Positions 12,022-22,640 of a stretch of DNA of 64,000 bases are shown here, piece after piece. Where the stretch lies: assembly GCA_021442155.1 (NCBI GenBank), contig JAKCPB010001438.1:33891-97890 (forward strand). Reading direction: 5' to 3'. The translations under genes were made by a program, and so were the position numbers. Each line of letters opens with the position of its first letter. Position 1 is the stretch's first letter. The notes beneath the pieces are model-generated. The model saw nothing but the letters and a program-made list of their open reading frames with translations. It searched no databases and was not told the origin of the DNA. This DNA comes from Cymbidium sinense (lineage: Eukaryota; Streptophyta; Magnoliopsida; Asparagales; Orchidaceae).

Positions 12022-12099
<78 letters not shown>
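12001..12099. repeat. (TA)n microsatellite
   Basis: About 100 bp of nearly pure TA dinucleotides, with one TGA interruption near 12021, inside the LINE 3' region. It is absent from the equivalent place in the neighbouring LINE (near 14890, where only ACATATATG remains), so it expanded after that copy inserted. Confidence 0.95.
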
Positions 12100-12100
<1 letters not shown>

Positions 12101-12377
12101 GAATCTTTCAGGAGGACGCTAGAAGTAAAGGCCAAAATGAACCCAATGATAAAATGAATGCGATGTGAACAACCCCTTATTAATATCCATATCGAGTTGG
12201 CAAAAGCAATTGTATAGGAAGGCAAACAACCCAACATAGGAAATAGACGCAACTACCAAAAAAGCACCAAATACAATGAGAGCTACACTCCAGTAGAGAT
12301 TGAGGACCAAAAATCGGATAATCCAAATAAACAAACAACCAAGACAACAAGATAGCAAAAGGCAGCAGCTGTCCATA

Positions 12378-13154
12378 TTACCACCCATTCAGAATAGATA
12401 GTGCATACGAAGAAGATAGCTGCACAAACCTAATCGAATCCAGATGGGAATAGAGACAACAATAGATAATGTAGATCATAACTATTAAGAGATGAACATC
12501 AGCCCAGACATAAACAGTAAGGGCAATCAGAAAGCCAACCCCAACAACAAAATAGTTAATGCAACATTGGAATCCACTAGAAGATAAATCAAAAAGGGGA
12601 TTCAAATGAGGGTCAACATTAGAAACCATAAAAAATAAGATAGCAGATAACCAAAACAAAAAATAGCCAAGACAGTAAGGGCCAGCAAGTTGGCCATAAA
12701 ACCTCTCAATCAGAGTAGACATTGCAGTAGTTAGTAACCAAATAAATAGAGCATAAAAATAAGGTTTTGGAAGGCAGCATCCCAGACACCAATCACCAAA
12801 AACAATCAGAATAGCAATGTCAAAAACAGCTTGCTGAACATAGGACCTTGAAGTCCTACAACCAACAAAGATGAAGCCAACATAGGAATCCTGAAAAACC
12901 AAGATAGCAAATATCCAAGACAATATACAACCAAGACAATAAAAACTAGCTAGCTGGCTATAAAGCCACCCATCTAAAATAAACAGTGCAATAGATATAA
13001 GTTTAATTGAAAGAGAATGGAGAAAACAATAGCAGGTAAAGTAGACCAATGAATTCAGATGATATGCATATAATAAATCAATAAGGGGGTTCAAAGCAAA
13101 AGCCACCAAGCAATCAACAACTTCAATAGAGGCATGCTGAACAAAACAAACCAA
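12378..13154 (-). other. 258-codon open frame made of LINE 3' tandem repeats; function unknown
   Basis: A long minus-strand open frame inside the LINE 3' region. It is very hydrophobic and aromatic (Leu, Phe, Tyr, Ile, Trp, Cys), without charged domains. It is internally repetitive: ALFILDGWLYSQLASFYCLG near its N-terminal third recurs as TLIERFYGQLAGPYCLGYFL and ends with ALSILNGW, in step with DNA repeats of about 260-320 bp. Similar readings (ALFILNGWLYGQL.I.CCLG) occur at 15487-15702 in the next LINE. Openness may simply follow from the TTGG/TGTT-rich repeat composition, and most units elsewhere are interrupted. I do not claim that it is translated. Confidence 0.35.
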
Positions 13155-13983
13155 AACCCAGAGATAGCATGTAGAGTATTAATCCAGTTCAGCCAACAAC
13201 CAAGATAGTTAATACCAACAAGCTATCCTAGAGTCCACCCAATCAGAGTAAACAAATCATATGTAAAGATCCAAATAATCAGATGGATAATCATAGGGAT
13301 CTGCACAATTTTAATAGAACCAAGTGGGATAAAATAGCAGCAGGAGAAATCAGCAGTTGCCCAATTGTTAACAGCAAAAATAGTTAGAAAACAAAAGGTA
13401 GGAAACAGATAATAACCACAAAGACAACCTGCTGGACAAAGGACCCTAAAATCCAAAAGCCAACAGTGGTAGCAAGAAAACAAAAATTACACCCACCATA
13501 AAAAAACTCCAATAAAAAGCAGAGATGTAAAATAATAACAGAAAGGGTTCAAAGGATAATCAATAGAAAAAACCTTCCAGATAAAGCTGATTTGGCTAGT
13601 AGTTAAACCCACAACCATAGTAAAGGAAAACTGAGAAGCCATTAAGGAAGTCCAAACCTACAAAGAAATAATAAAATTGAACAGGAAATTGCAAAATCTC
13701 TCTTGGCAGATAGGGAAAATGAGGTTGTCAAAGACAATTAGCAAGACAACACCAAAATCACCCTGCTGAACCAGATAAACAACCCCAGTAGTAGCTTATT
13801 GGATATAAGACTCAATTATCCAGACCATCCAATAAATAAGAAAAAAAATAATAGCAAGTTGGCCATAAAACCAACCATTCAAATTATACAATACATAAGT
13901 TAAATCCCATATAGTTAAGGAAGTGGTCTGGCCAAGGCTAGCTGAACTAGGAAGTAAAAAATAACAGCAGGTGAAAACAACAT

Positions 13984-14041
13984 ATAGGGTTTGGAGTTTA
14001 TGGTTAAGGATTAGTGTTTAGGGTTAGCTTAGTATTTAGGA
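13984..14041 (+). repeat. Short telomere-like spacer between two LINEs
   Basis: About 58 bp of degenerate TTTAGGG (TAGGGTTTGGAGTTTATGG, TTAGGGTTAGCTTAGTATTTAGG) wedged between the 5' break of the LINE at 11262 and the A-tract of the LINE at 14042. It shows that both elements landed in telomere-type DNA. Confidence 0.8.
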
Positions 14042-14050
14042 TTTTTTTTT

Positions 14051-17000
14051 GGGAAACCCCATATAGAGGGAATTTTAATGCCATAAAAAGAGGGTTACAA
14101 GATTTTTAAGAGGGGATAAACTCCAAAACTACTGCTCAAAGAGCTACAATCATCCTAGAGAGTCAATCCCCTATCTATGTACAACCAAAATCAAAATAAA
14201 AGAGAAAACTAATGCAAAAGATACAAAGTGATTGACATAGATAAGCCAACGGATAGATCAGGGCCAAAGTTCTTCAGGATGACAGAATGCATGCTAGTAG
14301 AGAGCAAACCTGCAAGAGAAAAAGAGAAGTGCATCTGCAAAAATGAAGAAAGATAAAAATTAGAATAGTTAAAGTAGTACAGAGAAAGTGAAAGTGAGCA
14401 GCATAAATTGAGGAAAATTATAAAGAAGTGTGTGAAGGCTCAGCTCACACCAAATTGGGCAGATGCAAATATGAGCATCCAAACATCGTGGAAGGGTTAC
14501 ATCACAAGAGCTATTACCAAACCAAGAAGGAGTGAAATCATCACAGCCATCATAGCCTACAAACCTGTGAGAAGAAACCAGCAATTTGTTAAAAGTGTTA
14601 TGGGCCTTAGTACCTACAAACCTAAACAAAGCCATATATAATATATAAAGGAGATAGCAAAGAGCAGAAAGATAATGGGTCCCATGCAGGAAAATTATCA
14701 TCAATATAGTCACCATAGCATGAGAATCCTTATACATATAAGAATGAGCCATCTTTGCCAGAATCCCTTTTAAAACCACAACAAAGAGTATAATTAGGCC
14801 AGCATAAAAACCCACCATAAGAGAACAGCAGAAAAACAATTTGCTAAAATCTCGCTAAGCAAATCAATGAGCCAAACATATGAGACATATATGAAACTTT
14901 CGCCGAGGCGAGTATAGTCCAAAAGATACCCAATCATAATAAGCAATGCATGCATGCAACCCCTTTTTAATAACCATTGCAGAAGTTAACAAGAAGCAAA
15001 TGTAAAGCAAGGCAGCAGAATCCAAAGCCAAATACAACAAGTGATGCATAAGTCTAATACGACCAAGGTGAGAATGCAACAATTAGTTGTAGAACCATAG
15101 GAAATAAGTGCATCCCACCAAACGCACCAAATAAATACATGAAAGACAACCCGATAATAACATCTTTGGGCATAAAACCGAAAATCCAAATTAGCAAACA
15201 ACCAAGACAATAAGAGACAAAAGACAAAGTCCATAGAACCATTCATAATAGGCATTACATAAGATAATAACCAAGTAGATAGAAGCATAATCACAGGATG
15301 CACAAGTCTGAACCAATAAGGAAAAAATAGTAGATTAAGTAGTCCATATAGATGTCGGGTAATAAGCGGTAGCAACATAAACAACTTGTTGGAGATAGTA
15401 GTCCAGATAAATTGTGATAAGATAATCCAATATAAAATAGAAATAACATAGACACTTAGGGGTTCAAAGGAGAGCCAACATTGGAATCACAAAACCAAGA
15501 CAACAGATAACCAAGATAACAAACAACCAAGACAGCAAATAATAGTTAGCTGGCCATAAAGCCACCCATTCAGAATAAACAGTGCATTAGGTAGTAACCA
15601 AGTAGGTAGTAACATAATCACAGGAAAAAAATAAAACAACAAAGCCATTATTACACCCACCATAAGATAAACCAAAATAAAACAGTGATGCAACATAGGC
15701 AATGTAAGGGTTCAAAGGAGAGCCAACATTGGAATCCTTCAAGATAAAGAAAAGCAAACAGTTAAGCCAACAACATTAGTTAAGCAGGGAAAGAAGATAA
15801 AAGAAAGTCCAATCTAGGAGAAAATAATAATAATAAGGGTATAGTGTCTCTCCATATAGGTTGGGGAGGTGAGATTAGCAAGAACAATCAAAAAACCAAG
15901 ACAAAATAAAGACAACAAATAGCCAAGACAGAAATAATGACTAGTGACCATAGAACCACCCATTTGAATAGGCGGTGCATAAGATAACAAGGGGATCACG
16001 TCAGAATTAGATGAAATAAACAACAATAGATTAAGAAGTCCATAAATATCAGATGATAAGCAGCAGCCTAGTCGCAAATAATAAAGATAATCAGAGAAAT
16101 AACCCCATAATTAGTCTGCTGGACTAAAGACCCGATAATCCAACAGCCAACAATTAAAACAAAAAAATAATTATTGCACCCACCATAAGATAATCAGTAA
16201 GGAACAGGGAGACAACATAGATCGAAAGGGGTTCAAGAAAAAACTATCATTGAAATCCTTCAAGACAAAGAAAAGCAGACCAGCAGGTAAGCCAACATCA
16301 CTTGTAAAAATAGGCTAAAATGACATCAAGAATAAAATCCCATCCTACAAGGAAATAGTAATAATAACAAGGTTATTGCATTTTCTCTCAATACAGGTAA
16401 TGGTGGTGAGGTTAGATAACATAGGTGGGGGCAAAACCCTATTAAAAAGAGAAAAGATAGATAAATTTGAGCCTACCATGAAGCTGTACAAAATTATAGC
16501 AATTACATAATGAGACAGCAAAGTCATGAGGCCATGAACAAATTTCCAATTTAAGGTAAGAGAAAAAACACAGCCTTAATCATATAATGGAAAATTACAA
16601 TAGGACCCATAAATAGAATAATGATAGCAATAAGTCTGTCTTTATAAAGAAAAAAGAAAAGCATAAAATAATCCATCTCCCTCCAGCAGATAGGAGAAAT
16701 CTTACCAAAAGCAGTGGTTTCAATGAAAACTTCAGTAGCAGTAAAACTCTAAATAAAGTTAGGGTAAGTAATCCAATAACAGATGCCATAGAGATCAGTA
16801 ACTAACTAGAAAGGGGTAACAGGAATTAGCATCAGAAAAATCCAAAGAAGCATCAAAACTAAATAGAAATTGATCATGTAGTTAAACATGTAATGTAACA
16901 GTCCAAACCAATAGAATGGATTAATTTCTGAGGTAAGGGAGTCCAGTATTATCCAAATTAACCAAACCACGCAAATGTTTAGGAAGTGTAAGTTGATCAA
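14051..17000 (-). other. LINE 3' region with ~320 bp tandem repeats
   Basis: About 3 kb downstream of RNase H with no recognised domain. The block GCCATAAAGCCACCCATTCAGAATAAACAGTGCAT (shown as seen on +) recurs in variants near 15225, 15550 and 15947, and near 12370, 12693, 12955, 13220 and 13860 in the copy to the left; spacing is 260-400 bp, often about 320. Other repeated blocks are CAACCAAGACARCAAATAGCCAAGACAG and TAGTAACCAAGTAGGTAG. Scattered minus-strand open frames (14369-14839, 14986-15384, 15487-15702) are hydrophobic products of these repeats. Plant LINE 3' regions are normally much shorter, so this tail is unusually long. Confidence 0.65.
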
Positions 17001-17029
17001 ATAATTTTATGCCATCTAATTTAGCACCC

Positions 17030-17420
17030 AGATTAGCAAGGTAATCAGCACATGCATTACCTTCATGCCATGAGTGATTTTAAAATAGAGTTGAGAGAGA
17101 GAGCTCTAGTCTGCTTTAGAAGGTAGTACAATTTTTGTATTGCCCATTTTGGTGGAAGTCAAAAGATCAATCAGCAACAAGGCATCCACCTCAATCAAAA
17201 TATTGAGCCAACCTTTTTGAAGGCAAATCTCAATAGCTTTATAAATTGCCATTAGCTCAGCAAAATGAATAGAGCAAGTATTAAGGGGATAAGCAAAAGC
17301 ACATAAGACTTTACTATCAAGGTTTCTAAAATGCTACCACAAAGCATTTTGAGAAATAGCCATCGTGTTAATTTTAATAGTATTAGCATGAGGTTTTACC
17401 CAATAAACAATTTTGTCATC
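17030..17420 (-). pseudogene. LINE RNase H domain, frameshifted
   Basis: The C-terminal RNase H of ORF2. The entry WVKPHANTIKIN (17350-17405) matches the W..P....K.NTDGS opening. The Asp codon follows a one-base deletion (ACACGATGG where AACACTGATGG is expected), which shifts the frame at the catalytic Asp. Downstream, IHFAELMAIYKAIE (about 17230-17270) keeps the canonical AEL with its catalytic Glu, and a LNILIEVDALLLIDLLTST-like block (17165-17215) keeps the third acidic position. The domain removes RNA from the RNA/DNA hybrid and is typical of a subset of plant LINEs. The tail (17040-17140) has the CHGRKV-like C-terminal remnant NHSWHEGNACADYLANLGA. Confidence 0.8.
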
Positions 17421-18600
17421 CTTACCGTTGGATGGATCCAACAAGTTAAAACTCAATTTATTGGTCACAAATTTACAACCTTTAAATTGATTGTAGTTAA
17501 TTAAATTGGTATTAAATAAGTCACCAATTTTATTTTTAATTCTAGCAATTATCCTCATATGGTTCATAGTTGTCCCACGATATTTTGCATCATTTCTGTC
17601 CATCCATATGAACCAAATAAGAGTGATAGCAGTTATGACTTTAATGTGGCCTTTAATATTGTTTTCAAAATAAACTTCAAGAAGTTGGTATAAAGTTAAG
17701 GAGCCATTGAATTTGTCAAGGTTAAAGAGATCATCATACCAAATCCAAAGTTTGGAAGCAATGGCTCAGTTAACAAAACATGATTCACATTCTCAATGTG
17801 AAAGCGCGAGCATTTTGAAGGTAAGTAAAACCTTTACCCCCATCAAGGAGTCAACAGGGGAAGTTTTTCAATACACCAAGTTAGAATGGAATAATAAATA
17901 GAATAGTGTTATTCCAAATTTTGAAAAACACATTGGAAAAGTCATGAGCTTCTTTAATATGAATCCAAACATTTTTAAGGTTGAAGTCACCATTTTGAGA
18001 AAAAGGATCTGACCATGATTGCTAGGAATGATAGGAATAGTAGTAAGCTTATTTAAAAGAGAGAATATAATATAATTAGTAAGCTTACTATTGTTTCACA
18101 TATTATTCTGCTAGAAAGAGTTCACTTTAATAGCAGCGAATGGGTAGAAAGTAAGTCATCAATGGACCCACCTTCAGTCATTATCTTGCAAAAGAAAGAG
18201 GTACCAGTTAATCCCCAACATATTAATGATTGACCCATTTGATGGAACAAAGTCTTTTCCAAATAGGAGAGTCTCCCATTCTATAGGGAAAATGAGAGGG
18301 TGCTTACCTTAACAGTATTTGGCAGTCATGAAATTAGCCTAAAGACTATTGTTGCTCCTAAAATTCCACCAAAGTTTATAGGAAAAAGCATTGATAGCTT
18401 TTTTGATTGGCTTACATCCAAGTCCACCTTCAGCAAGAGTGCCACAGCTTTTATACCAAGAGGTCCAATGCATTCTTTTAAAAGAATTGTTAGAACCCTA
18501 GAAGAATTTGTTAAGGAGGCACCAATTCATTTAATGGTAGAAGAATTGACATAATGGTTTGAATGAGAAATAGAGGCATGGAGTTAAGGGTGCTCTTAAT
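17421..18600 (-). pseudogene. LINE ORF2 linker with zf-RVT-like region
   Basis: The stretch between RT and RNase H. Near 17765-17825 the minus strand gives LPSKCSRFHIENVNHVL, matching the LP..C..C....E...H.F pattern of the zf-RVT domain, but with one Cys replaced. Next, 17560-17620 gives LIWFIWMDRNDAKYRGTTM, the W..WM.RND..+ block that precedes RNase H in plant LINEs. The part 17880-18600 holds the connecting region with FFWQ.. and W.R..HQAI-like remnants in several frames. Interrupted by frameshifts. Confidence 0.7.
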
Positions 18601-19820
18601 CAAAGTGAGCCTACCACCAAAAGAGAGCAAATGAAATTCCCAAACAAAAATTTTATTAGAGATTTTTTAGATTTGCTCATCAAAGAGATGTGATCTTTTC
18701 TGACCTTTAAAAAGTGAAGCACCAAGATATTTAATAGGAAGTTGTTGTTGCTGAAAGTTAGTAATTCTCAAGATTTGGTTGATCCTATTACTAGGGATTT
18801 TAGAGGAAGGAATGAAACAACTTTTACCTTCATTAAGAAAAAGACCACTTTCGTTACCAAATTTATTTAAAAGATTCTTAATAATTTTAATGTGATGAAT
18901 AGAGGCATTGCAAAAGATTATGAAGTCATCAGCAAAACTTAGATGAGAGACAGGAAGAACACCTTGAGTTCTAAAAAATATGCTGGGATTATTGTTGAAA
19001 AGATCATTAAGGCTCCTCGAAAGATATTCGACAATAATAATAAAAAGAGAGGGTGATAAGGGATCTCCTTGTCTCAAACCATGCATCGAAGGGAAAAAAA
19101 CCAAGGGACTCACCATTCATGATAACGGAGAACCAAACATTGGTAATATAATTTTTAATGAGGTGGATAAAATAGTCAGAAAAACCAAACAAATAAAGAA
19201 TTTGGAAGAGGAAATTCCAAGATAGGTTGTCAAAATCTTTAGAGATGTCTAGTTTGAAAAGGATGTTACCACCTCTGGTAGAAGCATCAATATCATGAAT
19301 TAACTCTTGGGCAAGAAGAATGTTGTTAGATATAGCTCTACCTTTAATGAAGCTAGTTTGGTTGGGTGAAATAATTTTAGGCAGGAACGGACTAATTCTA
19401 TTGGCAATTAATTTAGCAATGAGTTTATGAAAAAGAGGTGCAAAAGGCGATGGTTAAAATCACCCCAAGATTCAGGATTAATAATTTTGATAATGAGAAT
19501 AATGGAAGTGCTAGAAAAATATCTAGGTAAAGGATTTCCATCGAAAAAATTAGCGACAGCGTCAACAAGGTTAGACTTAATAATAGGCCAGTAATGCTGA
19601 AAAAATTGAGTCGTGTAGCCTTCAGGGCCAGTAACAGAATCATTGTTCATGCTATTGAGAATATTACTAATCTCAGCTTCCATAGGATGCAAACTAAGCA
19701 AGTGGTTGTCATCATTAGTAATCATTGACGGAATCAGGTGTGAGTTGGAAAGATCTTCTAAGGAAGGGTTGTTGTTTAATAAATTTTTAAAATGATGTAT
19801 GACCAAATTTTTAATATCAT
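18600..19820 (-). pseudogene. LINE reverse transcriptase domain, frameshifted
   Basis: Reverse transcriptase of ORF2. From the right: SILNSMNNDSVTGPEGYTTQF with FF.HYWPIIKS.L (19550-19690), FSSTSIILI and NPESWGDF (19450-19530; IPK is altered to IIK), FKLDISKDFDNLSW at 19216-19259 with the first catalytic Asp, GLRQGDPLSPSLFII near 19060-19090, and FADDFIIFCN at about 18905-18936 with the catalytic DD pair. After it comes FLNEGKSC and LPIKYLGASLF (18700-18830), the region after the active site. At least two frame changes separate the blocks (between about 19400 and 19250, and near 19190-19110). The enzyme primes DNA synthesis at the nicked target in the nucleus. Confidence 0.9.
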
Positions 19821-20199
19821 TATTATCAGTGATTCAACAGCCATTATCATTTTTAATTTTTTTAATAGAGTTTAAGGCTTTCTTTTTTTTGAAAAGAGCA
19901 TGGAAGTACCTGGTATTTCTGTCACCATCAGCAATATGTTTGCTAGCAACCTTTGCCACTAGTAGCTTTCTTCCATATTCTTATATTTAACCTAGTTATC
20001 TTTAGCTACATTCAACTCCTCAAGTTTATTAGAGTCAATCAAAATAACATCTTCAAGAGAACAAACTAATTGTTCCATTATTTTGAGATTGGCAAAAATA
20101 TTTTTAAAATGATGCTCATTCCACCAATTCAGGTTTTGTTTAAGCCTTTTAAGCTTAAGCCAGAAATGAATCATTCCCTTAACAAAATTATCTAGATGA

Positions 20200-20960
20200 A
20201 GAGGGGCCATCTAGTTAATGGATACAACATTTATGAAATTAATGTGTTGGATCCACATATTTTGGAATCTAAAAGAAGTGGAGGAGGATAATCTACTGGA
20301 GGGATTTTGGACAGAAATCAAAAGTGGAGCATGATCATACAAAGTTCTGTTCAAGTGTTCAATAGAAGTAATGGGCCATTGATTGATCCAAAGAGAATTA
20401 AAAAGAGTCCTATCAACCCCGCTGCTAGAGTCTATGCGCATAGAGTGAGCCCTAAAGCCAATATCAATCAGTTGCAATCAAGAATCATATTAAAAAATTC
20501 TTCCATGGAATGAATGTTAGGAGAGCAACCTTCCCTTCTTTTCGAGGAAGAGAGAATAGTGCTGAAATCACCCCCAAACAACCAGGGTATGTTGACCGAG
20601 GAGGCAAAGGTTCTTAAGTTATCCCAAAGGATGTTCCTACTAGTTCTATTATAAGAAGCATAAATAAAGGAACCAAGAACAAAAAATTCACCCAATGAGA
20701 TGTAGACATTAACCAATTATTGAAGATCATCAAGGATAGAGATGTTGACTAAATTATTCCAAAAATACCAAATTTTATTGTTAATATTATAAAAGAAATT
20801 TTGAAAGCCAAGCATTTTAGCAACATGGTTGATCTTAGAGGAGTGTATGAATGGTTCAATAACAACAAGTAAGGCTATGTTATGAATACAAAGACTTCTA
20901 ATGGTTGTGGACAATGAGAGTCCCAATACCTAACATTCCAAATAAGTAAATTGATCATAA
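20200..20960 (-). pseudogene. LINE AP-type endonuclease domain, frameshifted
   Basis: ORF2 begins at about 20957 with MINLLIWNVR. A one-base deletion then shifts into LGLSLSTTIRSLCIHNIALL and VVIEP, which holds the metal-binding Glu. Then come GSFIYASYNRTSRN (about 20610-20660), FGGDFSTILSSSKRREG (about 20530-20575; the GDFN motif has Ser for Asn), SSGVDRTLFNSLWINQWP (20370-20420; R.DR.L.N) and LYDHAPLLIS (about 20315-20340; the catalytic His of SDH is kept, the Ser is Tyr). The endonuclease nicks target DNA at T/A-rich sites and exposes the primer for reverse transcription. Confidence 0.88.
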
Positions 20961-21079
20961 TAAAAAAAGGAAGGAAAGGAAAATAGATAACTAAAGAAAT
21001 AAAAAGCAAGAAGAAAAGAAAAGTAGAGGCAGTTATTTAAGGGAAGTTAGAGAAGATCTAGTAATTCTAGTGGAGCTAT

Positions 21080-22490
21080 TAGTGAACATTCTAGCTTTCA
21101 GAGATTTTTTTTTTAAATAGTTTGAAAAGGTCTATCTTTGTCCAAAGTATCCCCATTCGAGAGAGTGATTTGTGATATTTAGAATAGGACTTATATCATT
21201 CAAAGCATTCCTAATGGTAATTTTCCCTTCTTTAGTGTCAGAATTAAGCTGAGAAAGAGGGTTAGCATGTGTATCACTCTAAAGGGTAGTAGAAGGAGAG
21301 GTTGTGATGCCATTAATAGCACAGATTTCATGCTCATTTACATAATTACTTTTTAGATTTTGTTCCATCATCAAAGGATCAATAGTTTTTAGGTTTTGCT
21401 CTTTCATCAAAGGATCAATTTTAGAATTTGTCTCCTCAGGTTTACTAGCCAAAATGGGTAGGTTAGAATGAGTCAAGGTATTATCTTGAGGAGCCAAATT
21501 ATTACAATTAGAAGCAATGTTAAGTAAGTTATCATTAGCCTCCTCATGAACCTCAGAAGCATTATTTGTAACATGCTCAGATTGCACTCCAATATCATGG
21601 ATAAAAGGAGCAGGGGTAGGGGGATGATTCCCATTTTGAGTGACTTTAGGCACATAAGAAAATTCATTGATTTTTTCATTTTGATAGAGTAGGATTAGGA
21701 TTCGACAATTTATTCTTTTAAGATGAGGATGCAACACAAAACATTTAGATTGATCATGGCCATGTATCTTAGAATGTGTACAAAAATAGGGAAATTCTCA
21801 AATTCCACTTTTTGATTATAACCAAATTTCTCAGAGCGATCCAAACTTCTTTAGGATGCTTTTTAGTAATATCAATCTCAAACAAAATACGAGCAATAGA
21901 AGGCCGTGATCTCACAGCGGTGGCCTGATCAATTTGAAGAGGCCGACCAAAGAGAGCCCAACTGCAAAGAGAAGATGATGTGTAACATAATGTATTCTCA
22001 TATTAGGAAGAGCTAGCCATATAGGAACAATTGGGGATTCCCCTTTTATATCAAAAAGAGGAGACCATTTCAGAAGTCACATTTGATAATTAAACACAAA
22101 GTAAGAGCGACATGCAAAGACTCTTGAGTAATCTAAGTCATTAGAGAGATGAATTAAAATATGCTTAGGATTAATCAATCCGATAGTGAAAATTCTTGAA
22201 AGTTTAAGGCTATGAAAAAATGATCGGATGTTATCGAGTGTTGGCCGGCATAAGGAAAATTTACCCACTAAGGAGAATTCAAAAGGCTTCTTCAATTTTT
22301 CAACGTCTAGATCTGAGCACATAACAGCAGGCATCCCATGAAATGAGGTCGATATCAAATTCACCGAAGCATTAGGGGAAAGATTCTTACTCAATAATAC
22401 ATCCTTGAAGGACTTAGCTGCAGGCAGAGTAGCAGATGATTTTGGATCCATAATTCCATGCAAATTTGATGCCCTGGCCTCCAAGTTCAA
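21080..22490 (-). pseudogene. LINE ORF1: DUF4283-like domain plus zinc knuckle
   Basis: Putative start at about 22451 (MDPKSSATLPAAKSFKDVLL), or at 22490 with MNLEARASNLHGI in front. The first domain, with FSLVGKFSLCRPTLDNIRSF, LINPKHILIHLSNDLDYSRV and FNYQMR, matches the DUF4283 family found in plant LINE ORF1 proteins; it continues out of frame with LLKWSPLFD and ESP to about 21960. A zinc knuckle CTHSKIHGHDQSKC lies at about 21757-21800: C..S....H....C, so the second Cys of CCHC is Ser. The remaining 21080-21740 is an Asn/Glu/Pro-rich low-complexity tail with a duplicated IDPLM.EQNLK block. It is likely an RNA-binding chaperone packaging LINE RNA. Confidence 0.82.
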
Positions 22491-22640
22491 AAGCTCATGA
22501 GCGGCTCCTCCACCATTGAAACAGCAAAGGGAAACTCACATTAGTGGCCAATCAGAGACAAATATCAAAAATTACGATCAAGAATGATAAAAAATTGGCC
22601 AAGTCGCAATGAAAATGTAAGGGAAATCACATTAGAGAGC

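Larger units (their letters stand above)
11262..13983 (-). mobile_element. LINE 3' region, 5'-truncated copy (A-type)
   Basis: Read on the minus strand, this ends at the left with AATAAAATAATAG and an A-tract (11262-11272), the normal end of a LINE. Its terminal 450 bp match the corresponding part of the LINE at 14042 (shared blocks GAGCATCCAAAC, AAGGGTTA.ATCACAAGAGCTA.TACCAAACC and GGAGTGAAATCATCA.AGCCATCATAGCC). No EN, RT or RNase H sequence is present, so the copy is truncated within the region downstream of RNase H. It holds internal tandem repeats of about 260-320 bp and a (TA)n tract. Its right end passes directly into a 58 bp telomere-like spacer. Confidence 0.75.
14042..22640 (-). mobile_element. 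Near-full-length plant LINE (L1-like, A-type), non-functional
   Basis: Non-LTR retrotransposon read right to left: ORF1 (about 22490 to 21080), ORF2 with EN (20960-20200), RT (19820-18600), zinc-binding linker (about 17800) and RNase H (17400-17030), then a 3 kb 3' region with tandem repeats, ending in an A-tract at 14042-14050. The 5' end at about 22640 meets TTTAGG repeats. Order and motifs match plant L1-clade LINEs carrying a C-terminal RNase H. Frameshifts and stops occur in every domain. No clear target-site duplication can be picked out because both flanks are telomere-like low-complexity DNA. Confidence 0.88.

Noticed and set aside
11722..12252. 176-codon minus-strand frame with a long IYIYIY tract
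   Set aside because: The repeat is the translated (TA)n microsatellite; the rest is LINE 3' tail sequence.
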